Positions 23,201 through 37,612 of a stretch of DNA of 64,000 nt are shown piece by piece (position 1 is the stretch's first letter; each line of letters opens with the position of its first letter). The translations under genes and the position numbers were made by a program. Below the pieces are notes generated by a model that saw only the letters and a program-made list of their open reading frames with translations, had not been told where the DNA came from and ran no database searches. Origin of the DNA: Caprella mutica (taxonomy: Eukaryota; Arthropoda; Malacostraca; Amphipoda; Caprellidae); contig CANNZV010002610.1 of assembly GCA_947561585.1 (NCBI GenBank), positions 1 to 64,000 of the forward strand. The letters run 5' to 3'.

Positions 23201-24249
23201 TGTTGGTGTTATTGGTAGGTGCCGGCCTTGTTCTCGATAAAGGAGCGGGTTTCTTTCTTCCCCGAATGAGGTGCATCCCCGAATAACCCCTACTTCCCCA
23301 TCTCGTAAACTACTGCCCCACCCCCTTCCCCTGAATCGCTCCTCCGCTCTGTACATACATACATGTGTCTAGCCGCACACACACAAACAAACAAACCTCT
23401 AATAAATGTTAATGATACGCGCTTATAAGTTTTAGAGGAATTGCTTCAACGAAGGCCTGGTTAACAAAGAATCAATAAGCAATTGACAGAATGCCAGAGT
23501 TATCTACTCAGACGCCTTTTGTTAGGTGTCTTAGAAATAGAGTTAGGTAATTATCATGTAATGTACAGATGTAGGTAGTGTAACGCGCAGTACTCGGATA
23601 GTGGGTGAAATGTGATAGTTCAAAGATCAGTTGACGATAAATGTTAGTACTTTTCGAGTCCTGTAAGTGTCCCTGTCTTTTCCAATGTTGCCTGTACAAT
23701 GTATACTAGGATCTCCAATATGACTAAAATCAAAACAAAATTTACCAATGGCGGACTTCCTGTATAAGAAGAAACATGGCTGGGGTTTTTTCACCTCATC
23801 ATCGTCCTCTAACTGGGAAAACTGATACTTAAACCATCTGTAGTGTGACCAAGAGAAATATTAAAAAAATAATAATTACAGAACAATTAAACCAAATTAG
23901 TTTCTGAAGAATAAGATTAGATTTTGAATTTATAAATTTCGTTTCCTATATCATCAGTAATTGATATTCTACCAAGACAAATTATTATAGGAATAGAGTG
24001 AAGATAAACCCCATCCAATGGTTTCTATACCACTTTGTTCATGATGTTTAATTGACATGTGCATATTCATATACCTATGCACACTGCACAGTTGTAGGAA
24101 ATGGCCTTGTACATTCACTATACCTACCTGCAGTTAAAAAACATAATTCACATAATAAAAAATATTATTAATAATGAATCAGTATATGGAAAATATTCAC
24201 ATAGATAATTATTATTAAGTTTACTGTACCTTTCTGAATATTCATTGAT
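20229..24249. other. No supported gene over 4 kb
   Basis: AT-rich spacer. Minus-strand frames at 23123-23356 and 23508-23699 lack motifs and start or stop context. A GC-richer patch at about 23215-23350 is C-rich on the plus strand and not clearly coding. Confidence 0.5.
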
Positions 24250-24575
24250 TAGTAGGGCTTTAACGTCTGTTTCGAAACCAAAGGCCATATCGCTGACGTC
24301 AAAAGGAAGCTAAGTACAAGGGACTGCAAGTAACAGTCAGAAAGGAAAGGGGCATGAACAAACTCATCTACCACCAGTCAGTAACAGGCTCATGGATGCA
24401 TAAAAGCTACTCCGTGAATACAGTCATGTAACACCAGACGGTAGCAAAACTCATGGATGCATAAAAGCTACTCCGTGAATACAGTCATGTAACACCAGAC
24501 GGTAGCAAAACTGATGGATGTAGAAAAGCTACTCCGTGAATTCATCCCTTACCACCAGTCGGTTTCAGAATATAT
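24250..24575 (+). repeat. Dispersed repeat family A, copy 3, with internal 61-bp tandem units
   Basis: Begins AGTAGGGCTTTAACGTCTGT and carries GGCCATATCGCTGACGTCAA. From about 24361 it contains roughly three 61-bp units with CATGGATGCATAAAAGCTAC, TCCGTGAATACAGTCATGTA and ACACCAGACGGTAGC. The unit is also present once in the copy near 8108. Confidence 0.7.
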
Positions 24576-25470
24576 AAATGTTAAGAGATACGCAGTGTTT
24601 TTTCTCCTGACAAGGAAATAGCAAGCAAAAGAGTATATCTTATTATTTAAAACATCACTACTATCCTCTACTTCCTCAATCAGATGTTATACCTATATTA
24701 GATATACCTGAGGTACAAGTGTACAACTTTAATTATCACCAACACATGTGTGAATTTATATTTCATCTAATTTAAAAAAGATTTTATATTCTCCAAAGCA
24801 ATATGTGAAACAGGACACTAGATTATTGTGCTATTTTTAAACCAGTGAACAGTGTTAAAGATTAAGTGTTTGTGTTAATTATTTATATATAATAGTTAGT
24901 AAGAAGACTCAGTAATTATTGTATTCTATACTTATAGAAAGAGGATTAAACAGCTAATGCTTTATTAGCTCCAGTTAACAATATTAAAAGATATACTATA
25001 TTTATATTAGATTATGAACAAATAAAGCAGGAATTGATTTACTTTGAAGAAAACTATACTGAGATATTATATGTATAGCATTATATTGTTAATATAGTTA
25101 TTTTAAAATACTATTACATCACAATGAGATTAAAAAATAACAGTTAAATGATCGAAATTATCAATGAATAAATTTGATTTTTCCCATGATTCTGTAGATC
25201 TTATTTTCATAATTCTATGAAATTATTAATCAATGACCAAAATTAAAGAAATCATATATATATTTTATTCTTAGTTAATTTTTTTATTTACATTTATTTA
25301 TTATAACATATAGCAGCCTTTTACCAATTGTTTGAGGCCCTGAACTTCCTTTCTTGCCTAAATTAATCAACAATTGAAAAGTGCTATATTGATTAAGTGT
25401 ACCAATGGTGTCATTTTGACGTCAGGGTAGAAGTAGGTAAGGACAGTGTATCACCTTCCCAGGACTAACC
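24576..25470. other. No gene seen
   Basis: Very AT-rich spacer. Confidence 0.5.
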
Positions 25471-26037
25471 GTTGGTAAGGTAACTACGTAAAGTGAGTAC
25501 GGTAACTACGTACAGTGAGTAAGGTAACTACGTGCAAAGTACGGTACCTACGTACAGTGTGTACGGTAACTACGTACAGTGTACGGTAACTACGTACAGT
25601 GAGTAAGGTAACTACGTACAGTGAGTAAGGTAACTACGTACAGTGAGTAAGGTAACTACGTACAGTGAGTAAGGTAACTACGTACAGTGAGTAAGGTAAC
25701 TACGTACAGTGAGTACGGTAACTACGTACAGTGAGTAAGGTAACTACGTACAGTGAGTACGGTAACTACGTACAGTGAGTAAGGTAAACTACGTACAGTG
25801 AGTAAGGTAACTACGTACAGTGAGTAAGGTAACTACGTACAGTGAGTACGGTAACTACGTACAGTGAGTAAGGAAACTACGTACAGTGAGTAAGGTAACT
25901 ACGTACAGTGAGTAAGGTAACTACGTACAGTGAGTAAAGTAACTACGTACAGTGAGTAAGGTAACTACGTACAGTGAGTTACGGTAACTACGTACAGTGA
26001 GTTACGGTAACTACGTACAGTGAGTAAGGTAACTACG
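25471..26037. repeat. 22-bp satellite array, about 26 copies
   Basis: Units read GGTAACTACGTACAGTGAGT plus AA or AC, with a few one-base indels. Each contains the palindrome TACGTA and a GTGAGT donor-like hexamer. Confidence 0.95.
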
Positions 26038-29000
26038 TACCTCTGCCAACCGTAAGTCTTTCATACCTATACTATATATCCCTTGAAAGGAAAAGTATGA
26101 ATCATACTCATAACATATAGTCAGTATATTTCCATTGTATCTCAAATTAATAAATGAAATATCACTAATTATGCAGAAACTCATAATACAAATAATAAAA
26201 ATTCAATAATATACCACTAATGAGTAGATAGTAAAGGAATAATATAAATATAACAAGGTGATCTGAATAATCCGTGAAATGTGAACACTAATCCGCCATA
26301 TTCCAACTGGAGCAGCAATATTCCTTTGCCATGTGAGAATGCGTTCGCCTTCATCTATTCATTCCTTAACTCGCCTCCACCCCCCCCCCCACTGCACCTC
26401 AACACACACCCCCTCCCCCTCCACACGATCTCCAATCGACCTAATGGAAAGCCAAATGGAGAGAAAAAATATGTCTGTGAAGGAATAAGAGCCGAGCAAT
26501 TGTACGCATGATTTCAAATAGTTATTATCAAATTACTTTCAACTTTGTTCATCTCTAAGTAATCTAAAATCATATTTAGGTTGCATATATTCCCACCCAA
26601 TAACTTTATTGCAGTTTCTACTATTGTCTCGCTGTTTTTCCGTAGCTTAGCAATTATTTTTACAGTCAACACAACCTACGTTTGGAAGCGACTTGAGTGG
26701 GAGTAACGAATTCTAAAACTATTTAAACCGATATAGATTGCCATCCCCAAAAGCTTTTCAAAACAGAATGACGATCAGGTGTACATAAATAACTTTTAAG
26801 TTTTTAAACTACCACATTTTTATCAGGAACCTATTTGAAATAGTTACAGTACCTAATAACTTTGCCTTTCCATCTAGTGTTGTGTGGGTGTATGTTACTT
26901 CTCAGGACTCGTACTGAATGATACGAAACATTTCTTATATTATATTGCATGACATTCAAACGATCAATTCTATTAATATAGAGAAAAATGATTAACCTTT
27001 GTGTTCTTGCAATAAATAAAAAATGTTAAGAACCATTCAATTAAAATATATTAGAACAAATCAATTACTGTTTCAGTAATTATTAGGAGTGAAAAGAATC
27101 ATTATTTGTATTGAATCTTAAAAGTAAAATGTAATTATGAATTGGTTATAAATTCTTACCTATAAGTCAGTTGGTTTAATACTGTAAATACTATTAAATA
27201 AGGACACTATAATTTGCCACCCAACTATTATTCAATAATAATCTGCCCACTCTGGCTACCCTTCAAAATCAATATTTTTATTCACTGTTATACTCTTAAT
27301 AATCTAACAATCGATTGAGACAAGAAGTCATCCAGCACCAGACGTACAGTTCTAAGTTCCTGTAAATTCTTAGTAAATCTAACATTTTCCGAAATGGAGA
27401 ATACATATGGACGGTTTACTGCGCCCTTTTCTTGCTGCACCAAAAGTGTCCGATGAGACTGTCCTTGCAAACCAGATTGCTGTGCGAGGTGCCGGGCGTA
27501 GTCCGCAACAATAATAATCATTGTGACCAACAAGAGTCGCTATGACCTTTTGTACACGATTTGCTCTGTACGTCATTGCTTCATTCTATTTCTCATTCAA
27601 CACTCTCATATAGAGTGAAAATATATAATATCTTCAAAAATTTATTCGATTTTCCAATGAAAAATAAAATAAGAGAGGTATATATTCACCAAATAAATGC
27701 ATTAGAAACATTCGTAAACAACAGTTTTCCTATAAAAGTATTTGTTAATTGTTAGATTGTTCAAGTTTACTTTTTGTTCAATAAAGTTCATGTAAATAAT
27801 TTAAGTTCGTGAAGACCAATAAGCATTTCAAATTAAGTAGTGGTATCGATACATCTTTCAAGATTACCTTCACACGCCAGGTTCTATTGAACAGAGTGCC
27901 ATTTCTCGACTGCTATGTCTGTTTTTGTTGACAGTAAAGAATGAGGTGAAGGGAATCTATCCACGAACACAAGAGACAGAAATAATAAATACCTCCTATA
28001 CATTGCTGACCAAGACTGCAAGATCACGCCTAGTCGAGATATCCGACTTTCCATATCGTGGGAGAGTTCACGGACCTCTACATAGGAGAGCTATGTGTGC
28101 ACCACTACCTACTTTGCAAATTGCTCTAGGTGGATCTAGCACTCAATGGATATGTACTCAAGCACTTCATAGTATTAAAGAGCTTCTTCTGTCATTGATG
28201 AAAATTTTAATTTTGGTTAGTTTTATGGATCGCTTGTTAAGTTTAAAGGATATTTTTAGGGTGTATTTGAGATGTAGGGAATAGTTTTATGAGAATCGAA
28301 ATGATTTAACTGTTCATTCATTAATCTCACATAAAATTTGCATTTTCATACCAAACCAAAATACATAAAATTAGATTCTAATAAAAATAGAACATATATA
28401 ACTTTTCCGACGTTCCACTAGAGATTTTATAGCAACCATAACAATATAAATAATTTAAATGATGAAGATGAACTTTTAACTATAAAACACAGTTAAACAA
28501 CAGCAAAACCGGAGTACCATTAGAAACTGCATAACAGTATATCTCATACAAATAAAAATTGCGTTCCGCTTACTTTGTTCCGCAGCAACTAAAGAAGAAT
28601 ATAGAGAAGAGTCATCACCAGGTATTTAGGTTAAAAGACAATCCAATCAGGAGCGAACCACATCGTGACATCGATTAATTCTGCACCACATATTGCTACT
28701 TTTTTAGAAAATTAGAAAAAAAAAATTACTTTCAAACATTTCTAACAGATTGGAAGTTTTCAACACAAGAGGATGGACTAGATTTGGAAATTTAAGAAAT
28801 GGTAATTCTTATATAAACCAGTTAAATTTGAATGATTTCATCCAAATTTGAAAACCAATGATGAGTTTTGTAGATTGGCCAAGTACCTAGTGCGGAGAGT
28901 TTACCTACAGTGAACGCTTGGTCAACCACGCGGTTAGATTGACGAAGCGATGCTGGTCAACACACCTCATGTGTTATTTTATAAAATGGGATTGTCTGGT

Positions 29001-32000
29001 GAGCATTAAACAGATAAAATCAACTTCTAGATTCGACCAAATAAGAATACAAGAGTAAATTGAAATGGTTATATCATCCTAAGAAATGGTTAAATAATAA
29101 ATATATATATGACAGTTGGTAATATATTAAACTGTACAAACAAATACTTTTATCTTGAAATTTGTTAGAACATTATTAGTCAACAACCATATTGGTAAAA
29201 AAAAATATAGTCCTACACATTGAAACTGATATAATTTTAAGTTAAATGTTGTCAATACAATAACTATTTAAAAGTTAACTAACCCAGTTGTTGCATAAGT
29301 TGCTTCACCAAGGTAGGAAGGCTGCTTATTGACGTCAAATTTACAGTCTCCATGAACTAGATACAGTGCCGAGAGTTAGTTTAGAAAGTTATTCCCCCTG
29401 AGAGGGGGTATATGTATGTTGATGCCAGCAGATACTTCAGTCTGGTGAACAAAAAAAATATACCGTGTGGAAAGCAGCCAGGTTAAAATATTAACTTTCA
29501 GATGATATTGTATAGGTAAGGACAAGCAGCATTAGAAATCGGTTGCAGTGGTAGTCAATTTCTTACATCACTAGTTATTTATTTATCAATAGAACATTCT
29601 GTGTGGATAAAATAACTTGTCAGCAACTAAACCAGGTTCAGATGAAAACAAATTTGTCGAAATTAACATCAATAGCACATTCGGTTAGCTAACTTAGCTT
29701 GCAATCGATACATTCTTCATCTCCCGTATGAGTAGATTGTTCCATCCCCACCCCGGTCTAAGAGGTGACGCGAATTCAGTAGCTGTGTCTGCAAACTGTT
29801 CTGCCTTCGTAACTAACGGTGCTGTGTTCATTCAATGGAAAGGGGTGGTGCTACAAAAGGAACTCTTGTGGAGGAACAGAAGGAGGACAACTATCAGTTA
29901 AACATGTTGTTTAATTGCTAATGAAATGCCTAGTTAAGATTTATTAGGAATTGTTTTAAATAGTAAGGAAATTTAACTAGAAACTAACTATATTCAATGA
30001 TTTCTTAAATACCTATTCAATTCCGCTAAAACAATCCAATTGCATATTGTTTTGATGAAATGATTAAGCAAATTATGGCTGGTAAGTGTTAGGTAAGTTA
30101 TGTAGGTATATGTATGTCATACACAATATACACATTCCAGATCTCCAGGATGGAAATCCCCACCTAACTATTTTGATTGCACTTTGATACTGAGACTGAA
30201 AATGAACTTAGAAACAGAATTAGGAAGATTATTTGAATAGAACATACAAATTTAGATTATCCTTCATTTGAATTGTAATGTTTTGAATTTGGAGGACTCA
30301 AACCTCTTCAGAGCCTGTGATCTAATGTTTATGAGGTTGTTGCTCCGGTGGTACAAGGTTGTCCTGTATGTAGGACTTTATATTATGTGATTTTGATGGT
30401 AAGCACCAAAGTTATAGCTAATGTACTATCAATAAGATCACATTGGAATTAAACACTTACTAAAGTAGTGAAGTTAGCTCTCAAATAAGATACAGTTGAT
30501 GGTAAAATAAGATATGACAATTCTGCTGCAAATGTCCTTGTTGAGTGTAGCAGAACTGATAAAAAAAGAGCATCACGCTCATTACATGTGATTATATATC
30601 AAGAAAATATAAACCAATAAAATAAGCGAGATAGTTAATGAACCATTTATTAAATATAATTCAATATTAATTTTCCTAATATGTTTATTATCACTATTTT
30701 TAACCAAATTTTTAACAAACATCACTTCCATTAACAGTTAATATTTTAAACAAACTTATATTTTTCAATCACCAACAGCTTATTTATTAAACTATTTTTT
30801 TGATATCATATACAGTACATATAAACATCACTACCAATAGCAGCAAATAGTTTCAACAAACCTATAGTTTTCAATCACCAACAGCCTATTCCTCCAATAA
30901 TTCTTATCCTGCACGAAGAACAAGAAGGATTGATGACTAGTTGCGAAGCGTGTATGGGGTGAACAGCATTTATTTCTTTGTCTGTGCATCTTCAGGTCAC
31001 TCGCATGTTGGTTCAATTCAACCGATAGGCACACGCCAAACATGTGGTTGACTATGCACCTGGATACATGGGCTAAAGGTTAATTGCGTTTTATAATATT
31101 CACTCTATCAACGTTGCTAACTCCAAGATCAAAACTAACTGTAAGTATCTCGTACGTGCTTTTAAAAATTAAAAGTAGGTACTGTTCAAGTTAAAACGTA
31201 TCTAGTTTTTAATAAATGCAGCAGAATAGAGTTGAGTTGCGTCATAAGATCTAATCATCTCTATATTAACAATATCAACTAATCAGGTGCTTGAGCAGAT
31301 ACTGTGACTTCTCCTTTGTTGAGGTTATGCGCTCGACACCGAACTAACGGGAAAGAAAAAGAAAAAATACAAAATGAACTTCACTCGATGTGAATGAAAT
31401 GAACCCATCGAACATTAAGAATACCTATTATAGTTTGATTATTTATATCACTCGTGTAATTATTTCAATTGATTGATGTATGTCACGTTGAGTGCCTGGC
31501 CTTAAAGTGTCGTTGATCTGTCTTTGAAAGAGTTCGATGGTCCCGCTTGACTTGCTCTTGCACAACCAACCATCCCTCTCCTCCTTTCTAGTCTCCTCCT
31601 ATATTTGAGTTGACGTTTTCACCTCCTAGAGTTCACTTATTAGCGAGAGGTTAACATCATGATATCGTGCACACACAGAGTCACCGGCTGTAGGTACACA
31701 CACATCCACCTACCAACTGGCAGGACTATAAACCGTCTGTTAGGGCACGACTTCTTGTTCAGAATCAGGAGTGATCATTGGACATATCACTTCTTAGAGT
31801 CGGTGTGACTGTGTGTGTCTTAGGCCCACGCAAATATATATATAAGTTCAATGTGTATACTAACTTCAAAAATATGAGTCATATTGTCCTTTGCAGCTTG
31901 AGGTCCATTTTCCTATACATACTTCCTTTATTTAAACTGACTTAAACGTGGCAATGATATATATTATTTAGCGCTTCTGTTTAGTTATTCTACTCACAGA

Positions 32001-35000
32001 GCGGTAATAAGACATATAGCCACGGTGTGTCGGCCAGAACAACAATAACCACCACATCAACTGAATATTGTGCGCGACTTGCTACCAACCACGTGGCCTT
32101 GAGTGGGCGGGGTTTATCTGCGTGAGGTAACTCATCATCACTTTAGATAGGTTTAGATGCTTCGACTACACAATATAGCACGAGTCAGCTGACACACAGT
32201 ATTTTAAAACTAATATTTAGTCCTTTCACCTTATTTGAAAATAAAGAGACAGAAAATAATGACTGCACCTTTCTGATGTCGTATATATACCAATACCTTT
32301 GAATCGATAGTAAACTGTTGCTCACTTCGATGATAAAAAGATTGGATCATTATGACGCAGCATAGATTTGAATTGATCTATTTAAAGAAAGATAATTTTT
32401 TATCACTACTTGTTAGAACAATGCACGGTCGTGTGCATAATAATCTTATCAATAATACCTACCTTTTTTACTTCTATTCTAGATTCGATGACATGACTTA
32501 CTATGTGTTAAATATCAATAAATATCCCCATCTCTATAGACTTTCTGGTTGCATTTTATTTATTGCAATAAGAGTTTAAAAACAAGTCTGCCAACAGTGA
32601 ATCAGTTTCTTTAAATAAAATAAATACACACATTCAAAGCACTTGCTTGATATGCAATTTATAGACTTATCAACCTTGAACTTTTTAACGAACAATTTAA
32701 ATCTATTGTCTTTTCGAATACAACCTATATCTATTTCTTGTAATTTTAATTTAAAAAATGGCTCCAAATGTCCATCCACATTGAGTTGCTATCAATCACA
32801 ATATAGGATGAGCGTTACTATACATTTCCACACTGAAACATGATAGACTACAACAAAAAAACAATCAATGTTGCTGAATTATACACGCGATTTGGCTTAC
32901 AATATACGAGTGTATCAGCGTCAACCTAAAACTGCCACTGCCTTATGAATAATAAAATAGACGAACTCTGTTACAGCCAGAAAAATAATAGGTAGCTTCA
33001 TGAAGTAGCGCGGTAGGTAGTTAAGAAAATTACTCGTGAAGTTGTGACTTAGAAACTATATTAGAAATTAGAATTCTTACTTTACCTTTATTTTATATAC
33101 TCAGTAATGTTTTAATATACACTAACACGGTAGTTGTACTAGACACTAATCCATATTATGTAAGCAGGAGCATCACATTACCTACCTACCTACACACTAG
33201 TACAAACGATTGTTGCATATACTAGGTGCAGTAAAGGAAAAATGTGTCCGTAATGATTTTTGACAGTTAACTAATTTCACATTTCCAGAAAGAAACTTTA
33301 CTAATTGATATACTTGTAGATATTTTATGAGTACACGACGAAATATTTGGAAACAATAGGAAATTAGAAGACTGTGATTATAAAAATTAACATCACGCGG
33401 AGACTTTAACTTTGATAGTACCTAGATCATAAGGTGCAGTATATATCCAGTTGCTACTTGCACTTATTATGATGAAATAAGATAGCTCATATGGTTATTT
33501 TGTTAGTAGGTTCTATATATTGAACTGATTTTCTAATTACGCAAGAGGTATCCGATGTCATTTTCGTTCTTTTCCTAGTTTAGGATATCTGTGCCTTGAA
33601 GTACGGAATCATCGCTACCTTTTCACGGTATTGGTTATTGGAAGAAATAAACCTAACAAAAAATATTGGGAGTCACTGATATCGTGCATTTATTTCCTGA
33701 ATTTACTTTAGAACATCTATTTATATTTACTGTCGTTATTGAACTTATTTGATTAGAATGGTCTGTTAATGTGAAAATTTTCAATTTGATCAGTTTAACT
33801 AGGTAGCTATTTGGCATGTTTCATTTTAATATTGATCAGTTATCACTCGCATATAAAATGTGTTGAATCAATAGGCACACAAGTGTACCTAAGATATTTA
33901 GGTATGGCTTGATAGCACATCTATAACAGGTGTGCAAAACGCACTGCAATTAACCTGTGTAATTATTAAATAAAGATATATTATTACACAACCAATATTG
34001 TATGTACCATAATATTGTACTATTGTATTGATTTGAAATGAGATTCACGGAATGTTTTTTGATTTTGTAGTTATTTTGGAAGGTTATTTTTTTTAAATTA
34101 AAGAAAATCTCAGTTGTAAAATATTGTTTTAATGAATGAATCATCCACTATATTAACACAGAAAAAAATAATCAATAGTAAATATAATTATTAATTTAGG
34201 TATAATTAAGCTTGGTATAAGAAGATTATTTATCACAAATGTATAATTAAATAGAATAGGGTAATAAATAAAATATTGGATGGTTTCACTTTTCGATGTA
34301 CAAACATAGTTATATATTATTTACTTATATGTTAGAAATTATGGAACCATTCGATATTTCGGATTAGGATATCAATATCTAGAGTCTACTCTAGACGGAA
34401 GATTCTAGAATTACTTTGATGTTAATATATATGGCAACAGTAATATATTACAAATATTTAATAAAATGTTCTGTAGCAGATATAGTTTTTCTCACACATT
34501 CGTTACACCATGCTAGAGGTATGAGTAACGTCCGTTAATTGCGTCACCATAGGTAACATGTCACGTTGTACCTATGCAATGACTAATTGGTTACATTTAT
34601 ATTGAAGAGCTGCTAAATATAGCATTGTATGGTTAAAATAAGTCATTTTATTAAAATGCTAGTATCAGTAAAATCATCATAATTTTACTAGTATAATATT
34701 TCTACATTAATTTAAAACTAGGTAATAAAATTATTATTTATTTATATTAACAGCATTTAACCTAATTTTTAGATAAGGAAATTTACGCTACATTATATTG
34801 AAACAACTAAACTAAATCAATAGACTAAATAACTAAACTACATAGCTAACTAAACCAAATAACTATAAAGTAAAGCAAATACTATAATAGGAAGTCTTAA
34901 GTGAATAGGTGATTTTCAGTGTAATTGAACTGCTATTTTCTTCCTTATGGAGATGCAGTACAGTAACCTAATTAACTCTCTTAATTCCTTGGTATTTTAA

Positions 35001-35055
35001 TTTTAAATTTTGCCACTCAATTCGTTGGTATTATTAATATTTCGTAATTATCGAT
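26038..35055. other. No supported gene over 9 kb
   Basis: AT-rich spacer. Short frames at 26281-26511 (runs through a C-rich patch), 27925-28284, 30831-31043 and 32352-32843 show no family motif, no clear splice context and no signal peptide I trust. Runs of TACCTACCTACC occur near 33180. Nothing else was recognised. Confidence 0.5.
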
Positions 35056-37612
35056 ATTGCTTACAGTACATTAGTAGGTTCTACTGTACCAATGCTATTG
35101 CTTACAGTACATTAGTAGGTTCTACTGTACCAATGCTATTGCTTACAGTACATTAGTAGGTTCTACTGTACCAATGCTATTACTTACAGTACAGTAGTAG
35201 GTTCTACTGTACCAATGCTATTGCTTACAGTACAGTAGTAGGTTCTACTGTACCAATGCTATTACTTACAGTAGATTAGTAGGTTCTACTGTACCAATGC
35301 TATTGCTTACAGTACATTAGTAGGCTCTACTGTACCAATGCTATTGCTTACAGTACATTAGTAGGTTCTACTGTACCAATGCTATTGCTTACAGTAGATT
35401 AGTAGGTTCTACTGTACCAATGCTATTGCTTACAGTACATTAGTAGGTTCTACTGTACCAATGCTATTGCTTACAGTACATTAGTAGGTTCTACTGTACC
35501 AATGCTATTGCTTACAGTACATTAGTAGGTTCTACTGTACCAATGCTATTACATACAGTACATTAGTAGGTTCTACTGTACCAATGCTATTACATACAGT
35601 ACATTAGTAGGTTCTACTGTACCAATGCTATTGCTTACAGTACATTAGTAGGTTCTACTGTACCAATGCTATTGCTTACAGTACATTAGTAGGTTCTACT
35701 GTACCAATGCTATTGCTTACAGTACATTAGTAGGTTCTACTGTACCAATGCTATTACATACAGTACATTAGTAGGTTCTACTGTACCAATGCTATTACAT
35801 ACAGTACATTAGTAGGTTCTACTGTACCAATGCTATTGCTTACAGTACATTAGTAGGTTCTACTGTACCAATGCTATTACATACAGTACATTAGTAGGTT
35901 CTACTGTACCAATGCTATTGCTTACAGTACATTAGTAGGTTCTACTGTACCAATGCTATTGCTTACAGTAGATTAGTAGGTTCTACTGTACCAATGCTAT
36001 TGCTTACAGTACATTAGTAGGCTCTACTGTACCAATGCTATTGCTTACAGTACATTAGTAGGTTCTACTGTACCAATGCTATTGCTTACAGTAGATTAGT
36101 AGGTTCTACTGTACCAATGCTATTGCTTACAGTACATTAGTAGGTTCTACTGTACCAATGCTATTGCTTACAGTACATTAGTAGGTTCTACTGTACCAAT
36201 GCTATTGCTTACAGTACATTAGTAGGTTCTACTGTACCAATGCTATTACATACAGTACATTAGTAGGTTCTACTGTACCAATGCTATTACATACAGTACA
36301 TTAGTAGGTTCTACTGTACCAATGCTATTGCTTACAGTACATTAGTAGGTTCTACTGTACCAATGCTATTGCTTACAGTACATTAGTAGGTTCTACTGTA
36401 CCAATGCTATTGCTTACAGTACATTAGTAGGTTCTACTGTACCAATGCTATTACATACAGTACATTAGTAGGTTCTACTGTACCAATGCTATTACATACA
36501 GTACATTAGTAGGTTCTACTGTACCAATGCTATTGCTTACAGTACATTAGTAGGTTCTACTGTACCAATGCTATTACATACAGTACATTAGTAGGTTCTA
36601 CTGTACCAATGCTATTGCTTACAGTACATTAGTAGGTTCTACTGTACCAATGCTATTACATACAGTGCATTAGTAGGTTCTACTGTACCAATGCTATTAC
36701 ATACAGTACATTAGTAGGTTCTACTGTACCAATGCTATTACATACAGTGCATTAGTAGGTTCTACTGTACCAATGCTATTACATACAGTACATTAGTAGG
36801 TTCTACTGTACCAATGCTATTACATACAGTGCATTAGTAGGTTCTACTGTACCAATGCTATTACATACAGTACATTAGTAGGTTCTACTGTACCAATGCT
36901 ATTACATACAGTGCATTAGTAGGTTCTACTGTACCAATGCTATTGCTTACAGTACATTAGTAGGTTCTACTGTACCAATGCTATTGCTTACAGTACATTA
37001 GTAGGTTCTACTGTACCAATGCTATTGCTTACAGTACATTAGTAGGTTCTACTGTACCAATGCTATTGCTTACAGTACATTAGTAGGTTCTACTGTACCA
37101 ATGCTATTACATACAGTACATTAGTAGGTTCTACTGTACCAATGCTATTACATACAGTGCATTAGTAGGTTCTACTGTACCAATGCTATTGCTTACAGTA
37201 CATTAGTAGGTTCTACTGTACCAATGCTATTGCTTACAGTACATTAGTAGGTTCTACTGTACCAATGCTATTGCTTACAGTACATTAGTAGGTTCTACTG
37301 TACCAATACTATTGCTTACAGTACATTAGTAGGTTCTACTGTACCAATGCTATTGCTTACAGTACATTAGTAGGTTCTACTGTACCAATGCTATTGCTTA
37401 CAGTGCATTAGTAGGTTCTACTGTACCAATGCTATTACATACAGTGCATTAGTAGGTTCTACTGTACCAATGCTATTACATACAGTGCATTAGTAGGTTC
37501 TACTGTACCAATGCTATTGCTTACAGTACATTAGTAGGTTCTACTGTAGCAATGCTATTGCTTACAGTACATTAGTAGGTTCTACTGTACCAATGCTATT
37601 ACATACAGTACA
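35056..37612. repeat. 41-bp satellite array, about 62 copies, with higher-order repeats
   Basis: The unit consists of TTGCTTACAGTACATTAGTA and GGTTCTACTGTACCAATGCT plus A. Two main variants differ at the start (TTGCTTACAG or TTACATACAG), with rarer GTAGATT, GTGCATT and GGCTCTAC changes. The rare GGCTCTAC change occurs at 35323 and 36020, and GTAGATT at 35394 and 36091; both pairs are 697 bp apart, 17 units, so a 17-mer was duplicated. Each unit has a dyad (TACAGTA ... TACTGTA). Confidence 0.97.

Noticed and set aside
26281..26511. 76-codon Pro-rich plus frame
   Set aside because: The Pro run is a translated C homopolymer and CCCCT microsatellite.
27925..28284. 119-codon plus frame
   Set aside because: The longest frame in that region, but with no motif, poor codon regularity and no splice or promoter context.
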